NCBI GenBank assembly: GCA_958299035.1
Contig: CATQJL010000223.1
Location: forward strand, 78,695,600 to 78,759,599
Direction of reading: 5' to 3'
DNA: 64,000 nt
Origin: Cylicocyclus nassatus
Taxonomy: Eukaryota; Nematoda; Chromadorea; Rhabditida; Strongylidae
Of the stretch, positions 34,765 through 48,300 are shown piece after piece; position 1 is the stretch's first letter; each line of letters begins with the position of its first letter. The position numbers and the translations under genes are program-made. The notes under the pieces were generated by a model. The model ran no database searches. It was not told where the DNA came from and worked only from the letters and a program-made list of their open reading frames with translations.

Positions 34765-35521
34765 TACAGTCGAGTAGATTTCCTGCTTAATATAGTGTCC
34801 CTGCAGACGCGACAACTCTGGAGCGTCAATAATTGCCTGACGAGTTCCCGAGCTAGTGTTTTCCAGTGTTTTCTTTGCTTATTCTATGCTTTTTAGGTGA
34901 ATCGTTGCTGATAAGGAAGAAAAGGGTAAGTTAGAGAGCAGTTTCTGTTTTCTGAGAAGTTTTAAAAAGTTTTATCATCGCATATTCACAGAGATCCACG
35001 CGGAAGCAGTTCGCGTCAGCTTCTTGTCTATTTTTTTGTCACTTCATGTCTCTTTCTTCTTGTGAGGTACTTCTTTGAACGCTAGTGGGTTTTTACGATT
35101 GACTTACACTCTTTATCACATGAAGTACTTGATTAAAATGCTATTTCTTATGGATGAAAGCCGAAGTTGCTGCAAGACAAGCCAACTAGCGTGCAAAGAA
35201 ACGCCTCACAAGAAGGAGGAGGTTTGAAAGAAGAAGTGACAGAAGAAAAGGAAATGACAAAAAAATAGATAAGAAGCTGACGCGAAATGCTTCCACATGG
35301 ATATTTCTGAATATGCGATGATAGAACTTCTCAGAAAACAGAAACTACTCTTTAGCTTACCCTTTTCCTCTTTATCAGCAAGGAATCAACTAGAAAGCAT
35401 GAAATAAGCGAAGAAAACACTGGAAAACACTAGCTCGAGAACTCGCATGGCATTTATTGACGCCCCAGCGTTGTCGCGTCTGCAGGGACACTATATTAAG
35501 CACGAAATCTACTCGACTGTA
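34765..35521. mobile_element. TA-flanked foldback MITE, about 750 bp
   Basis: Begins TA-CAGTCGAGTAGATTTCC and ends in the inverse followed by TA. Arms of roughly 350 bp on each side meet near 35140, for example GACGCGACAAC (34806) against GTTGTCGCGTC (35470). The TA target suggests a Tc1/mariner-type MITE. No coding capacity. Confidence 0.75.
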
Positions 35522-36154
35522 GATCACACCATGAATGATCATGCTGGTGTCTGAATATCACTCAAAAATCGGTCTCAGATTCCAAGTATATGTAAAGATA
35601 AATGACAAAAAATCCACACTTTGTGTTTGTGATATACATGGAATAATATCTGGCACGTACACAAACACACACAGTTTTACATACAAGAAAAAATTAGAAT
35701 TTAGAGAAAAATCTATCCTTGCATCTAAATTAGGAAGCACCGAGTTGTTGCCTTTACTTTTCAGCTTTCAGGATACACGCATAGTCAACGCATAATCTGC
35801 CTCAATTCGAGTCTTCTTATAACATTGCTTAGAGAAACCGACCTCATCTGTGATTAACGTGACGCAATTTATCACCGGCAGATAGGAGAATCAGACCTGT
35901 GATGTTCATCCTTTTAGCTCAACGTCTTCCCAGCTGCACTATAGCCACAGAACGCCGGTATGCTACTGTTTCTTTACCATTCTAGCTATACTGGAGGTAC
36001 TACAAGCATCGTTTTTGCAAAGGCTCAAATAATTAATGGTACTTTTATGTGATTTCTATGATCTAATTGAGTTTTTCACATGTAAAATACACAGTGTGTC
36101 CCAATCGGGATCAGGCCGAACCGTTGGCTCAATTTTGCGTCCTCGCAACGCTAT

Positions 36155-36323
36155 GGCTCCCGCCAGAGTGCCGAAGTTATGCCAGCGCTACGCCAGCATT
36201 TCGATCGATACACGTGTATTTCGTTGGGGACATCTACCTGCTGAGCTAGCCCCGCTCCAACGAAATACACGTGTATCGATCGAAATGCTGGCGTAGCGCT
36301 GGCATAACTTCGGCACTCTGGCG
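36155..36323. mobile_element. Harbinger-like MITE, copy 2
   Basis: Same arms as 31091-31297 (GGCTCCCGCCAGAGTGCCGA) with the right tip shortened. The central loop is in the opposite orientation relative to the first copy and lacks about 10 bp. Confidence 0.7.
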
Positions 36324-37369
36324 ATGGTTTGCGCTACATAGCGCGCTGTCGGAGAGAGAGGAGGATGAAGACGAGAACAGGCCAAAGGCGTGGCGCAACT
36401 TAGCGAAGTGAGCTTCTTCCACGCCAATTTTGGCCTTGTTGAGATTAAGCAGACTGTAATAGTGCTTTTATTCCTCCTCTAACACGTATGCTAAGGGCAT
36501 CTTGAGATTTCAAATTTTTGTCAGTGCGTACTGTGAACTGTTATTGGATTCAAAAAAGTGTGAGTAACAAACTATAACAAGCTTCGAAACTTTACCTTGA
36601 AAAATGTGTTTATCTATATAGCTACAGTTTAGGCTCTATGCACGTAATGTATCCGGGGAAAGGAGGGCAGGTGAGGACGTCTTGAATCACGGCGCTTTAG
36701 AAATCTGTGTTCTCGTTACCCATGCTCGACTACCCCCAGTGCTTAGTCTCGCATGATGGATGACAGCGCCTTGCCATCTAGGCTGGATTTTCATATTCCG
36801 AATAATTTCGTTGGCATCACCTACGGGACAGCGCTCATATTCAAAGTCGTTTATCTTTTCACAAACTCAATAGAAAACATTGTAAAGTTGTGCTAGGATC
36901 TTACGACAGTGCTACACAAGTCCTTAGAAGAAATGAGTAGAATCCTAGTACCACGAAAATCACCACCACTGCTGAACCACTGTTCGTGAGTTCGGGGTTT
37001 ATCGACGACTCCGCCGTCATTCTGACAATTCATTTTTATCACAAACATGCCCAGCACTGCTGTATCAGACCCCAAGTTTCTTCGTATGATTGGTTCCTCC
37101 TTCCAAGTGTTATATCTCATATCGATGTAGAGCAACCGTACGACAAAGTTCTCGATATGAACTAGCCAAAATATTCGAAGAAATTTCCATCAGTCCTCAA
37201 TAACATTTTGACAAGGGTCTTTACGCAGTGCTGAAGGCATGGACTGTAGTTTCAACTCAATGGAAGATCAGAACGGCTTGCACATAAGAAAATTCTGATT
37301 GCGGTCTATAAATAAACACTGTCATATGGCGTTATTTGTGTGAGCGCTTAAAATCAAATCTTCACTCAC

Positions 37370-37458
37370 CTCAGCATTAGAACAAGTGAAGATGCCAACG
37401 ATATCTGCGCAGCGATGTCTGAGGAAAATGTCACCAAATTCACGATAGGCTGGTGGTC
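37370..37458 (-). CDS. Isolated exon-like segment, unknown protein
   Basis: Acceptor GTTAG before 37458 and donor GTGAGT after 37370 enclose 29 codons reading PPAYREFGDIFLRHRCADIV, then GIFTCSNAE. Splice sites and composition look real, but no neighbouring exon could be joined and no family is recognised. Confidence 0.25.
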
Positions 37459-37507
37459 CTAACATTTTGAAGCAAAAGATACAGTTGTTTCCAATGCCTT
37501 TTAGTCT

Positions 37508-37692
37508 TTTCTACCGTGCCTTCCAGCCTCAACATGGCGTGGATTGGTGAGGCGCCGATCGCTTCGGGTTGCGCCACGTTGCTTTTCTCGCCCGTCACGC
37601 CAAACGAGCGTCCGCTACGTGGTGGAGGCCCGAAACGAGGCGGCACCGCACCAATCCAGGTCATGTTGAGGCTGGAAGGCATACGGTAGAAA
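37508..37692. mobile_element. Small MITE with TTTCTACCGT ends
   Basis: Inverted ends share TTTCTACCGT and then GCCTTCCAGCCTCAACATG over about 40 bp. The 185-bp element has a GC-rich core and no coding capacity. Confidence 0.65.
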
Positions 37693-39388
37693 TGACCAAT
37701 ATGTATTGAAAATGACTATATCACATTGGATATTAGGAGACATATCATTTGATCTCTCATCGAGGTAATCAAATGAGCTCACCTTTACAATTCTTTTCTG
37801 ATAGAGCTTCTTACGTTCTATTCATACATATGCAATTAATCTCGTCTTTTCTTATTTGCCAGAAATTGTGGACCAGACCATGATTTTTAGCCTGAAGACT
37901 TGTGCCCAATATCGCACTTTTTCGAATAGAATGCATCTTTCGTAATCTTGTACATTCAAGAAACCGTTAGAAAGCTTGGAAACCTTTTGTGATTGATATG
38001 TCATATGTCTAAGGACCTTGAGGTACAGCAGCACAAATTCGAATGTTAAAGAAATCTGTCTCACTTCTTCGAAGCGCCGCTAGAAGGATTGTGGGCGAGG
38101 TGCTGCAAGGTACTGTCAGGAAAACCTGCGGAGGTCATTTAATACGGATGCGTTTCATGCGTTTGCTTTCTGTTCGTGTCAATCACAAAGAGACTTTAAA
38201 AAATTTCCAGAAAATTAAAGTTCAAGGTGAGGCCGCGGTATCCACTGAACTAGCGCTTTTCTTCTCCGTCTTAGTAGTAGTATCTCCCCAACTAAACGGA
38301 TTCGATTCTTAATTACGACCCCCCTCCCTCAATATTACCCCCACTACGACCCCCAAGTCGGACGCGCCTGACCTCACCCTTAGCCATGCACATAACTTTT
38401 CCGTAGTCTGCACTATGCTCCTACTAGCCGTTGTCCTTTGTTTCTCTTTTATAACAAATTTTGTGTCATATCTGTGTTATGTTTGCGTCGTAAGGTGTTT
38501 ACTATTTAGTGTAAAAACCTTGGTTTTTGAAAGTGACGCCTTGAGCAAGATCGTGGCTGTGCACACGATAGTGTAACATCCATGCGTATGTGCGAACGAA
38601 CGTGTTTTTTTTTTGATGAAGTTGCTTACAAGAGAACCTTAGAATGATTGCCACGTTTGGGTTTTGCTGTTGATCGCGTGGCAGATACAATGTATGCTGA
38701 GTTGTAAGGCATAAGACGTTGTTCAGATTTGTGTGCGAAACCGCTTGAGTACGGACTTATAAGTGTGCTTTATCAGTTGCATGCGCGACTGGGATAATGG
38801 ATATTTGTAGGTTTTTGGAGCATAGATAAAGCAGTGATAAGTGTGACTGTAATAACCCAGTAGCTCGGCACATCCTAGACTCAATCTTTTGCTTACCTGT
38901 GGTAATCCGACGGGCTTATTGCGAAAGCCATTGTAGAGAGCGAAAAAATGGCGAAAAGCATATCTCAGAGACCTTCTTTTTGAATTTGAACAAGTGGAGC
39001 AGTTTCCGCCACTGGAGACGGAGAGTCGTTGCAGGACCTTATGGTTATAGCTTTGCGGCATGCCGCCTCCGAAGGTCAAAGGGAAATCGCGAGCTCGTTT
39101 GATGCATGTGTGCATGCACCTAGGCTTGCTCTGTGCATATTTGGAGTAAACAATCTGCCATATCAAATTTTCGCGATGTTCAGTTCTGCCAAACCACTGC
39201 CTTTGATACTGTAGCCAATCGTGTGTAGCAATCTGTACAATATCTGTGTAGCATATGATTTTGAGGATCTACTCTAAGATTATGAACGGGACAAACCAAA
39301 AAAACAGTTTATATTCTAAACTGTCAGTCGATATATATTTCTCTCGTTTTCGCAAGAAATTAAAGACATTAACACTGACAATATCTAA

Positions 39389-42300
39389 TCATTGGACTAC
39401 AGTCAACAGCTGATTCACTAATTCACGTTTTGACGCTTTCCTTTGCAGCTTGGTGAATTTACCGCCAAATGATACAAGTGCATCTTCAAATGAAGCGTGT
39501 GTAAAGTGTACATGTCTTATTGGGCTAACTGCTAATTCCTGTGCTTTACGAAATAGAGTAGATAGCGTCTCTCCTTCACTAATGTGGACCTGCAATAATT
39601 TACTGCCACCTTCAGCTACTATAATGTATAGGGCATTCGAAAAATCGTGACGATGGCGACCGCGCGCAACACGCACGCACTTCCAATTCTTGGATTCTAT
39701 CTCTACTCAGTTTTTTTAAACATATGATAGTACTCAGGCACTAAAAGTGACTGAGATCAGCCCTGAGGTGTTGCCTGTTTATATGGATGCTTTGCCCTTC
39801 TGTGTGCGGAAAGACCGCAGTCAACCCGTCGTCACGATTTTAAGAATGAACTATACATACTTACATGCCACCTCATCTTTAAGGAATCATCTGGTGTTGG
39901 TATAGGAATGGCATTCATAAAAGTTATCTGGACAGTGTCAAGTACCTAAAGAAAAAAATTGAATGCATACAATATTTGCAAACTTCAAAACCTTTTGTTT
40001 TTGAGCATCTTTGGTCAGATCAACTTGTAGCACACACAATTTTGCGTGACTGGAAAGTGTATATCAATTAGGAAATACAGGCTCCCCCTTTACTTACTAT
40101 TCCCTCAAAGCATCAATCGAACCAGTCGACACAAAGCGTCCTTCGTATAAAACACCGTATCTTGTTCCAAGCGCTTCGCATTCTTCCATGGATGATGAAG
40201 CAAATAGCATTGCTCGATTGGTCAATTGAGTCGATAGCATAAGTTTCCAAATATCACGCCGTGCCTGCAAGTAAACTCATCGCGCCCTGTTTGTTAGAGA
40301 ACACGGTGCTTCATTAATGCCGTAAAATAATAAGTTGAAGCCAAATATCTGTGGCACCATTTTTTGTGAGAAAGTGCTCTACGAAGCACTGAGCTATGGA
40401 AACGGCAGGAAAAGATCGCAAGAAATTTGTTTGAAATTTTGAAACTTGTTTTCCAAGTGTTTGTGAATATGAAGAGAATCGAGCTGTCTTCATTGCAAAA
40501 AGCGTAGTTTTCCGACGGAGGGTCCCTAGTAATCTTCCCTATTTAGTGCTATCATAGATGCCGACAAGTTGTCACACCGGAGTATTGCAAATCCGTCGTA
40601 GCCTGCAGATTGACCCAGGTAGAACGCCGCGAAACACTTGCATCGCCCTCGGGTGAATTTGCATGCTGCTTTCGCAAGAGAGCACCTGTTTCTTGTGCTC
40701 AAATACTTTCCGGCAGCTGTCACCCCCACAAATTTTGAGGGGATGCCGGCAGCTATTGCCGCAAGGTTGCCAAAGCACCCCTACTCCTTTATTTTGTTTA
40801 GAGAGGTTTTCAAGACCTCAAAAACTACTATTTAGGCTTCGTTTAGTTCATATTAGCCTCCCTACTATGGATTCTTCTGTGAAAAGATTGTTAAGGGCCT
40901 CGATGTGGGTTGAAATTTTCGCCTACTTTACGTCGACGTGACGAGGCGGTGAGGACGAGACCTGATATGAGATGGAAATGACTGCTCAGGTCAAGAGCGA
41001 ATTGAATGCTTTGCTATCAGAATACATCTCATTCTCAGTATTCGCAAATTGCGCAAGTTTTAGGCTTGACTGAACTTGTAAAAAATCATACAAGCTGCCG
41101 ACGGTTGAAGAGCTGGTGTTCTACAGAACAATGATAAAAGATTCAGCTTGTTCACAAAACTGCTTGCAATGATACGCTCTCCTCGTTTTGCAGTGCGGAA
41201 TGATGTACATATTGGGAGTCAGTATTGTTCGTGCATAATAGGGGCGCGCCCCTTCCGTCCCCCCCCCCTCGGTACGCCGCTGCCATGCACTATTGTCCCA
41301 GTAGAACTTCCATTCAAATATCAGATGTGCCTGGTCTTATTCGTGCCGCTGTCCCCATTTATGTAGCTTGTGCAGCGCAAAAATGTTGAAAACGCGCTTT
41401 TCATTGATGGCAGTGTCTAGGCAGATCTGTGAGCATCCAATGCATCACCGAAGAGGGCTCATGCAAACTATAGCCCAACTGCGAGTGCAAAATACTGCTT
41501 GTGGAGTGAGAAAATAGCCAGAAGTGTAAAAAGGCCCGATCCTCGATTCAGTGGCGTCATGAATGCTTGCACTTTCGAACGCAAAAGAGCAGTGACATGT
41601 TACTTGCATCTGTCAGGAGCCAACGAAATCTAGGCGCGCAATCTTGTTCTCTTTTGCGCGTGAGAAACAAATGACAGGATTTAGAGATGATGCACAAGTG
41701 AAGCTCAATTTAGAGGCTCCTGTAAAGTGCGCGGTGGTGCCATTCTGAGGCGCTGTTAAGCAATCACCGTCCAAAGCAGCGCCTATAGTGCCTGAAATTT
41801 GCTACAACTTCGAACTCCAAGTCTACTCTCGGGTACTGCTATCCATCGATGTACCTCAATAATGAAAAATGCATACCGCATGCAGTTATGAACTGATGCT
41901 GCTTTGCGACTCGATCCTACTCTGATCCACAACTCTAAACACTTGTCAGTTTCAAGGAAAATGATATCATAAATTTTGCGCACTATAAGCGGCATTTTCG
42001 GAGCAAGAGAGGCAGACAAGCTCATGCAATCAAAGAATCTCCAAAGTAAGCTTTTGGTTTTGCCCAACTGAGTTCACTAATTCGCTTTCACACAAATAGT
42101 GAAGAACAAATCGAGTTACTTACATTTGGGTCCACTTCTTTCGTAGGCTCATCGACGACAATCAGCGGTCCTCTAGTCAGCAGTGCAAGTGCTACATTTA
42201 TGCGTCTTCTCTGGCTTTGGCTATAATAGCAATTTGTAGGTGAGCTGTGAATACTTGACAATTGAAGAAAGTTGTTTAGACAGCATAGAAGCCAAACCAA

Positions 42301-45300
42301 AGGTACAGGAACTTCTTACTTGTGTTGGGACTTCCATTAGGCTAGTTACTCTCCACTAAAACTCGTTCATATATAAAACTTGTGTGATGTTTTTTAGAGC
42401 TATAGTAATGAATGTCATTTTAGCCGTGCAAAATACGATTTTCTAATTAACAATTCAATATAGTCCGGATTCTTATAAACTTTTTGTACATGTTCTTTGA
42501 ATCTTCGCAATCTTCACAAAGCTCGTGCTTATAATTCTGGTGGCTCTCTTGTGCTTTTATCCTCCTGCGCGTCCCCCGCAGGGCCCCAAAACAGTCTGAA
42601 AAAACTGCCGGCCCCGCATCTATTTCGATTGCATCAGGAACTCCAATCTTTACCTATCATAACTTATGATAACTTGCTAAGGGTTATTTACGTTTGTGTG
42701 TATGAATTTCTGTCTGTCATTCATTCATGGAGCGAGTTAAAGTCGTGCGTCGATTTTTTCACAAAGTATGCTCTCAGCAGAGTTCGCTATGCACAAGGGC
42801 GGATTGATCCGACAAAAAGATCCTAAAAAATTGCACGTCAAATGGGTCTCCGGCTTTTATCCTGCAATACTGGGTCGGTAATCAAACTTTTGCAAAGCTG
42901 TGGGTTGTTTGTACAGTATATCAGCAAGCTATGATACGAAAAAAAATAAAGAAAAATGATTGCGTCAATCGTCGATCTGTCAAGGTTTTGCCTAATAGGT
43001 TAGATTCTTGCTCAAGGATGTAGCTCACACTGTGTATATGCTAACTAACAAGCCATCATAAATTTAGGAAATAGTTTCAAATGGCTTTTGTTCTTTTTCA
43101 GAAATTTTTTTTTGCTTCCAATGTTAATCTCATTGTAAAAGCTTTTGGAATGGGCAGTTGTTTGTAATCATTTCGTGGTGGTGGTTAGCTTGCGCGGTGA
43201 GTTTCAAAGCCATCGTTATGCGAGCGTGAGGATGGTATAGGCAAGGAGACTAGCGCGAACTTCTGCGAAGCAGAGGTGACGCACTGGTATGTATATGTAA
43301 ACAAAACTTGAAACTCTGTGTTTTCGTTGATGTTCTTTCATCATAGAAACGCGCGAACTGATAGGTGACAAACTTTGCACACATATGTTTTCGAGCCCAG
43401 CGGTGGTCTTGGACTACTTTTAGAGCAATTCCCTGGGTCCTCTAATAAACTATCCATTTTTGTCACTTCGCAATGAGATAAATTCTTATCATCTGCTACC
43501 CAACACCTTCGCGTAAACATTAGGAGGATCCCATTCTTAGAGGATGCGGTGACTCAAGGCTGTAGTAGGTGAGCTAGCTCTAAGTTTGCAACGTAGCATG
43601 CGTACATTTTGACAGTGGTAAGGCCGGGTATGCCAGATAGTCACAAAATAAGTGTCGCGATTGGTTCTTTGACAAAAGTACAAAAGAAATATCCCACCGC
43701 ATTAGCCTTCTCAAAAGCTGCTTCTCTTAGGTTTCTACTCAATATATAAAACTAACCTGCATTGAATAGCAAGTCTGTTAGCGTGTAGTCCGAGGCTTAG
43801 ATAACCAATAATTGATTCTGCTTTCTTTCGCACATTTTTGTATCCTGATATAACGTCATATTATTACTCATATTATTACTTCATGTCAGAGTGAGCGTTT
43901 GAATAGGACAGGGTTTAACCAGCTCTTGCTCCTCTCGACTAACAGTGGCTGAATAGCATTCTCACTGCTAACAAGGGAATGTAATCTGCTCTCTGGCCTT
44001 TTGCAAGACACATACATTTCGAATGAAATGCTGAGTCGAAGTATAGTCTTGAGCCGCGAAGCAATATTCCGAAAATAAACGGTTCCTCCTGTGCAGCATC
44101 TGCATATTTATCGGCTTATGTCAATCAACTTCAAATGACTATGCAGTTGCTCTTAAAGACAGCGTCCACCCAGCGACTCTCATGTTTTCAATGTTATCGA
44201 ACCTTTTTATGCCCCGTTTTTGGATATGAGATACAATTCCCGAAAGCCCCAAAATTGCTTTTGGAACCCTGTTTGGTAAGCCTGGAAGTAGTGCTTTGTA
44301 GTCACGTCGTATGAAGCAGGAAACTTGGACGTATGGAAGAGAGCCAGATAACCAGTATGCGTCTTAAAGTTGCTTTCCATGCAGAACTCGACGGGCAATT
44401 AGTGGGCGTGTGGAGCGCCGGAAAAGATGCGGTGCGCCGAAGGATCCAGCAACTTGCAGGTCCGTTTTCTCCTCTTGAGACAATATTAGAACACAGTAAC
44501 ATCACAGTTGGTGTTCTTCTATAGCCTACACATACAATGTATATCCATAAGACAATCGGAAAAACGAGACGATGCCGCGACCGCGCGCGACGCGCATGCG
44601 CTTCCGGCAACCGCGTTTTCTTGCTTTTATCCCTACTTGAATGGTTTTTTGCTTACATATGATTTTATTTGGACAATGTGGCGTATTCGAGGGGCACAGC
44701 TATTTACTTTGGCTCACGTCGCCCTCGGTTATGCTTGTGTCCGCGGAGCGCGGCAAGCTCCTGGGACTTGGATTCCTTTGCATCTCAACTATAGTTTATT
44801 GATTCTTTCTTGCGTCTCAACCATAGTTGATCTTCTCCTTTCTTCTAGTAATAGGCTGTTCAATGTTTATTCACAGACATCTCGTTTATTCAAAAAAAAC
44901 TAACTAAAACTGATATGAACACGATATCTGCATTGCGATACTGTGAAGGAGTTCATCGATGCGAAGTCATCTCAAGTGTAGATGTAAGAAGCATACAAAC
45001 GACGATGTACCCTTGATTTAATGGAATTGGTGGCTGGAAAGCAGGGTATTAAGGCCTGATCAAGGCTCGAAAATGATAAGAGAGTACGCTCGCGAAAGAG
45101 ATGTAGGCTGCGTCACGGGCGCAAGCGGTCGCCTTCCAGCCGCCAATTCCGTGGTATCAAAGGATCGGTGGCTCGAATAGTGAACTATCAGCTACATTAT
45201 TGAAGTAACAAGAAGAAAATAGTTGTAAGCAAGTTTTAAATGTAAAACGAGGTGATAATGATACTTTGAAGAGTTCACTCTTACGCTCACTTACATGTTC

Positions 45301-48300
45301 TTCTCTAGTTTGAAACTATATCAAACTATACAGATTAAGTATAACCATATTGAAAACTAGAGTTGAAGCTAATTCGCTAGTAGCGCCATATTCACAATCT
45401 GAACTCATTTTAGCAAAAATGTAGCCAGAGATTAGTATCTATCAATCCAGCCTACTAGCACCTCAATAGCCTGAATAAAAACCCTCGTTTCTGACCAATA
45501 GCTGATGTTTTGCTAGATACCGCGATTCGCGGCCATCATTGCAAGTAATATGCATAGTATGCAGAATGCGTGAAGTCCAATTCGCTAAGCACTGAAAAAA
45601 ACTGGAAACGCAAGAGCAGTGCACAGCGTAACCGCCATGTTTTTGCTCTGCAGAAAGAGCATACACAACATTCTAGCCAAAACGACTATGCTTATGCACC
45701 GTTCTCCAGCCACTTTCAAGTCTGAAGGCTTGGTAGGCCATCAGCGAAACTATTACAGCGGCAAGAAAGCGTCGGACCACGAAAGCATGACAGTTTCAAA
45801 AAGACAAACTTACAAAAAGCAGTTTTGCAGCGCAAGTTGCAAAAACAACCATCTACAACTACTTCGTCGTAGTTCGATTGAGAACATCCACGTCAACTGA
45901 CCATTTTGATAGTCCTGAGTGCAAATAGTAGACAAAAGTCGAGAAACGCTACAAAAGATGATCTTTTATGACAGTGAGAAAAGTAGAAGATAAACTATAG
46001 CTGAGATGCAAGAAAGGATCTATAAACTATAGTTGAGGTGCAAAAAGAATCCAAGTCCGAAAAGCTTGCCGAGCTCCGCGGACATAAGCATGACCGAGAG
46101 CGACGAGCCAAAGCAAAAGCTGTGCGCCTCGGATACGTCGGACAGTGTGACTGAGCTGAGCATTGAGGTATGTTTTTTTTATATGAGTGTTTTGTGCTCG
46201 TGTGGGCGCAAAGACCGCAGTCGAAGCCGTCGCCATGATTTTATAAATGACCTATAAGTATCGTGGATTTTGGGTGAACGCCGCCACTTATGCTTCCTGC
46301 CAACATTAAGAGAACTGGTTTGATATGTCCTGAACATCCAACATCTTTTTGGGCAGATTCCCGCCTAGACCGTTTCAGCATATCCACTAAGATGTCACCG
46401 CATAATTACAAGCTCATAAACCTTTTTTAGGATTAGCATATTTGGAATTAGCGATCCAGGCTAATTTCAAATAAATGACTCTTTTCAAAGGACCAGACCA
46501 AGTTGGGTGACTAAGTTAGGTGCTTCTCAAGTCTATTACCATTAAGTGACTTGATGAGAAGATGTACGGGGCTTTACAAATTCTTGCTCTTTAGTTCTGC
46601 TTTGGCGTTATCTAAATTTCAACAGGAATTCGTCCATTTAGTTTATTCTTGTGACAGAGTAAATATTTCAGCATCTGTTTTCATAGAATTACTGTAAGCG
46701 GGAGATGAAAGCCCTGAAACTGTTATCGTATTGGAGTCTTTATGAGTTTGGCTTGAATTCTCGTTTTGCCTTCTTCCATTTCTTTTACAAACACCCAAAA
46801 AATGCGTCTGTGTCCTTATCAGTAGAACGGAGGGTCTTTCTTGTTTTCAAATTTTCTGAATACCAGGGATATAATAAGAATACAGCATGAGAACGCTTCT
46901 CATAATTACGTATTTGGTTTACGCCGTATTCACATGATTGACAACTTTATAATACAGGGTGTCCCAAAAAATGTATCGAACGTTTGATCATTAATATATC
47001 TCTTCTCAAGAAGTCTTTTGCCTTGCTTCACGTACTGTTTTGTGGAGCTGACTTCAACTTAGATTTGCATTATAGAACGGCTCACCCATCTTTCTTCATT
47101 ACTGTAGGATTACGGTAGAAACTTGAAACATACGGTGTAAATGTGGAAAAAGCTGCCGTTTCAAAAATTTTCAAAAAAATGTGAAAACTTGTATATCAGG
47201 GTTTTATGGACGCTGAGTTCAATACTCAACTATTCACAAGATTACGAAGCTTTCTAAACGGTGTAACCGCATTTTTTAGGAACATTGAAAAAATGGCCGC
47301 TACCTTTTACCTGGCATAACTCTTCAATGAAGCATCATAATAAATTGGGAACTTCACAGTTATAATCAGCAACTCTAATTAGCCTAGCGTAAAAGTTTTT
47401 AGGCTCTTCTATTTCCTTTCTGGGGCAAAATATGGCCTTTCATTGCTTAAAACCCTCTTCGAAGTTTCTACCGTAATCCTACAGTAACGAAGAGATATGG
47501 GTGATTCGTTCTATGATGCAAATCTAAGTTGAAGCCAGCTCAGCTCTATAAAAAGGTACCTGAAGCAAGGCAAAAGACTTCTTGAGAAGAGAGATATTAA
47601 CGATCAAGCGTTCGATACATTTTTTGGGACACCCTGTATGTATAACAAGCTGTTTTCTTCCAATAACTTCTATGGATTTATTTTACGATAACCAAAGAAG
47701 AACAATCAGCTTACCTATCAAGCCTGCAATGACAATGAGATTCTGGAGACATGTTAATCGTGGAAAGAGAGAGTTGTATTGGGCGCAAAATCCCAGTCTC
47801 TATAATTTTCAGCTATGCAAGCAAAAACGGAAATTTTGAACACAGCTTGCTCTGACAAAAGCATTTAACGATCGGTCATTAGAACTGTGTGAGGGGGAGA
47901 AGCAAAGGGTAGAGCGCTGGACATGTTTTGAAAAAAGATTTCTGCACAATTTCTTGTTTACGAACTTCTTTTGCCCAAAAAGTGTCGTAGAAACGTACGT
48001 TTCGGTAGTAGGTGAAACAGTCTGGTTATTTATAGACAAAGTACCTTTCTAAGATGACCAATACTCTTATAGATATGTGGATGTCCCAAAAGTCTGTAAA
48101 TTTTTGTTTTCGCAGCAAAAACTCAAGCGAAACAAGATTGTTTCTCGTCTTTTGGAGCACATTTTCTAGACCGTTCAAATTTTAGTGGCGGCCACAGACG
48201 TAGCTTAACCGGACTGATCACAAGAAACAGTCAAGTAATTTAGGCCGGATGGTCAAACATACGCCATTCTGGGAATATTTCTTGTATACTTTGGTAGGGC

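Larger units (their letters stand above)
36330..39388. other. Mostly unannotated DNA with one MITE and weak exon candidates
   Basis: Contains a small MITE (37508-37692) and an exon-like segment (37370-37458, minus). An open minus-strand frame of 147 codons (38723-39166) ends at a good donor at 38893-38898 but has no recognisable family. Nothing else is supported. Confidence 0.4.

Noticed and set aside
38043..38312. Plus-strand open frame of 89 codons
   Set aside because: Composition is not coding-like and there is no homology signal.
38723..39166. 147-codon minus-strand open frame ending at a good donor site
   Set aside because: No acceptor or neighbouring exon in phase and no recognisable domain.
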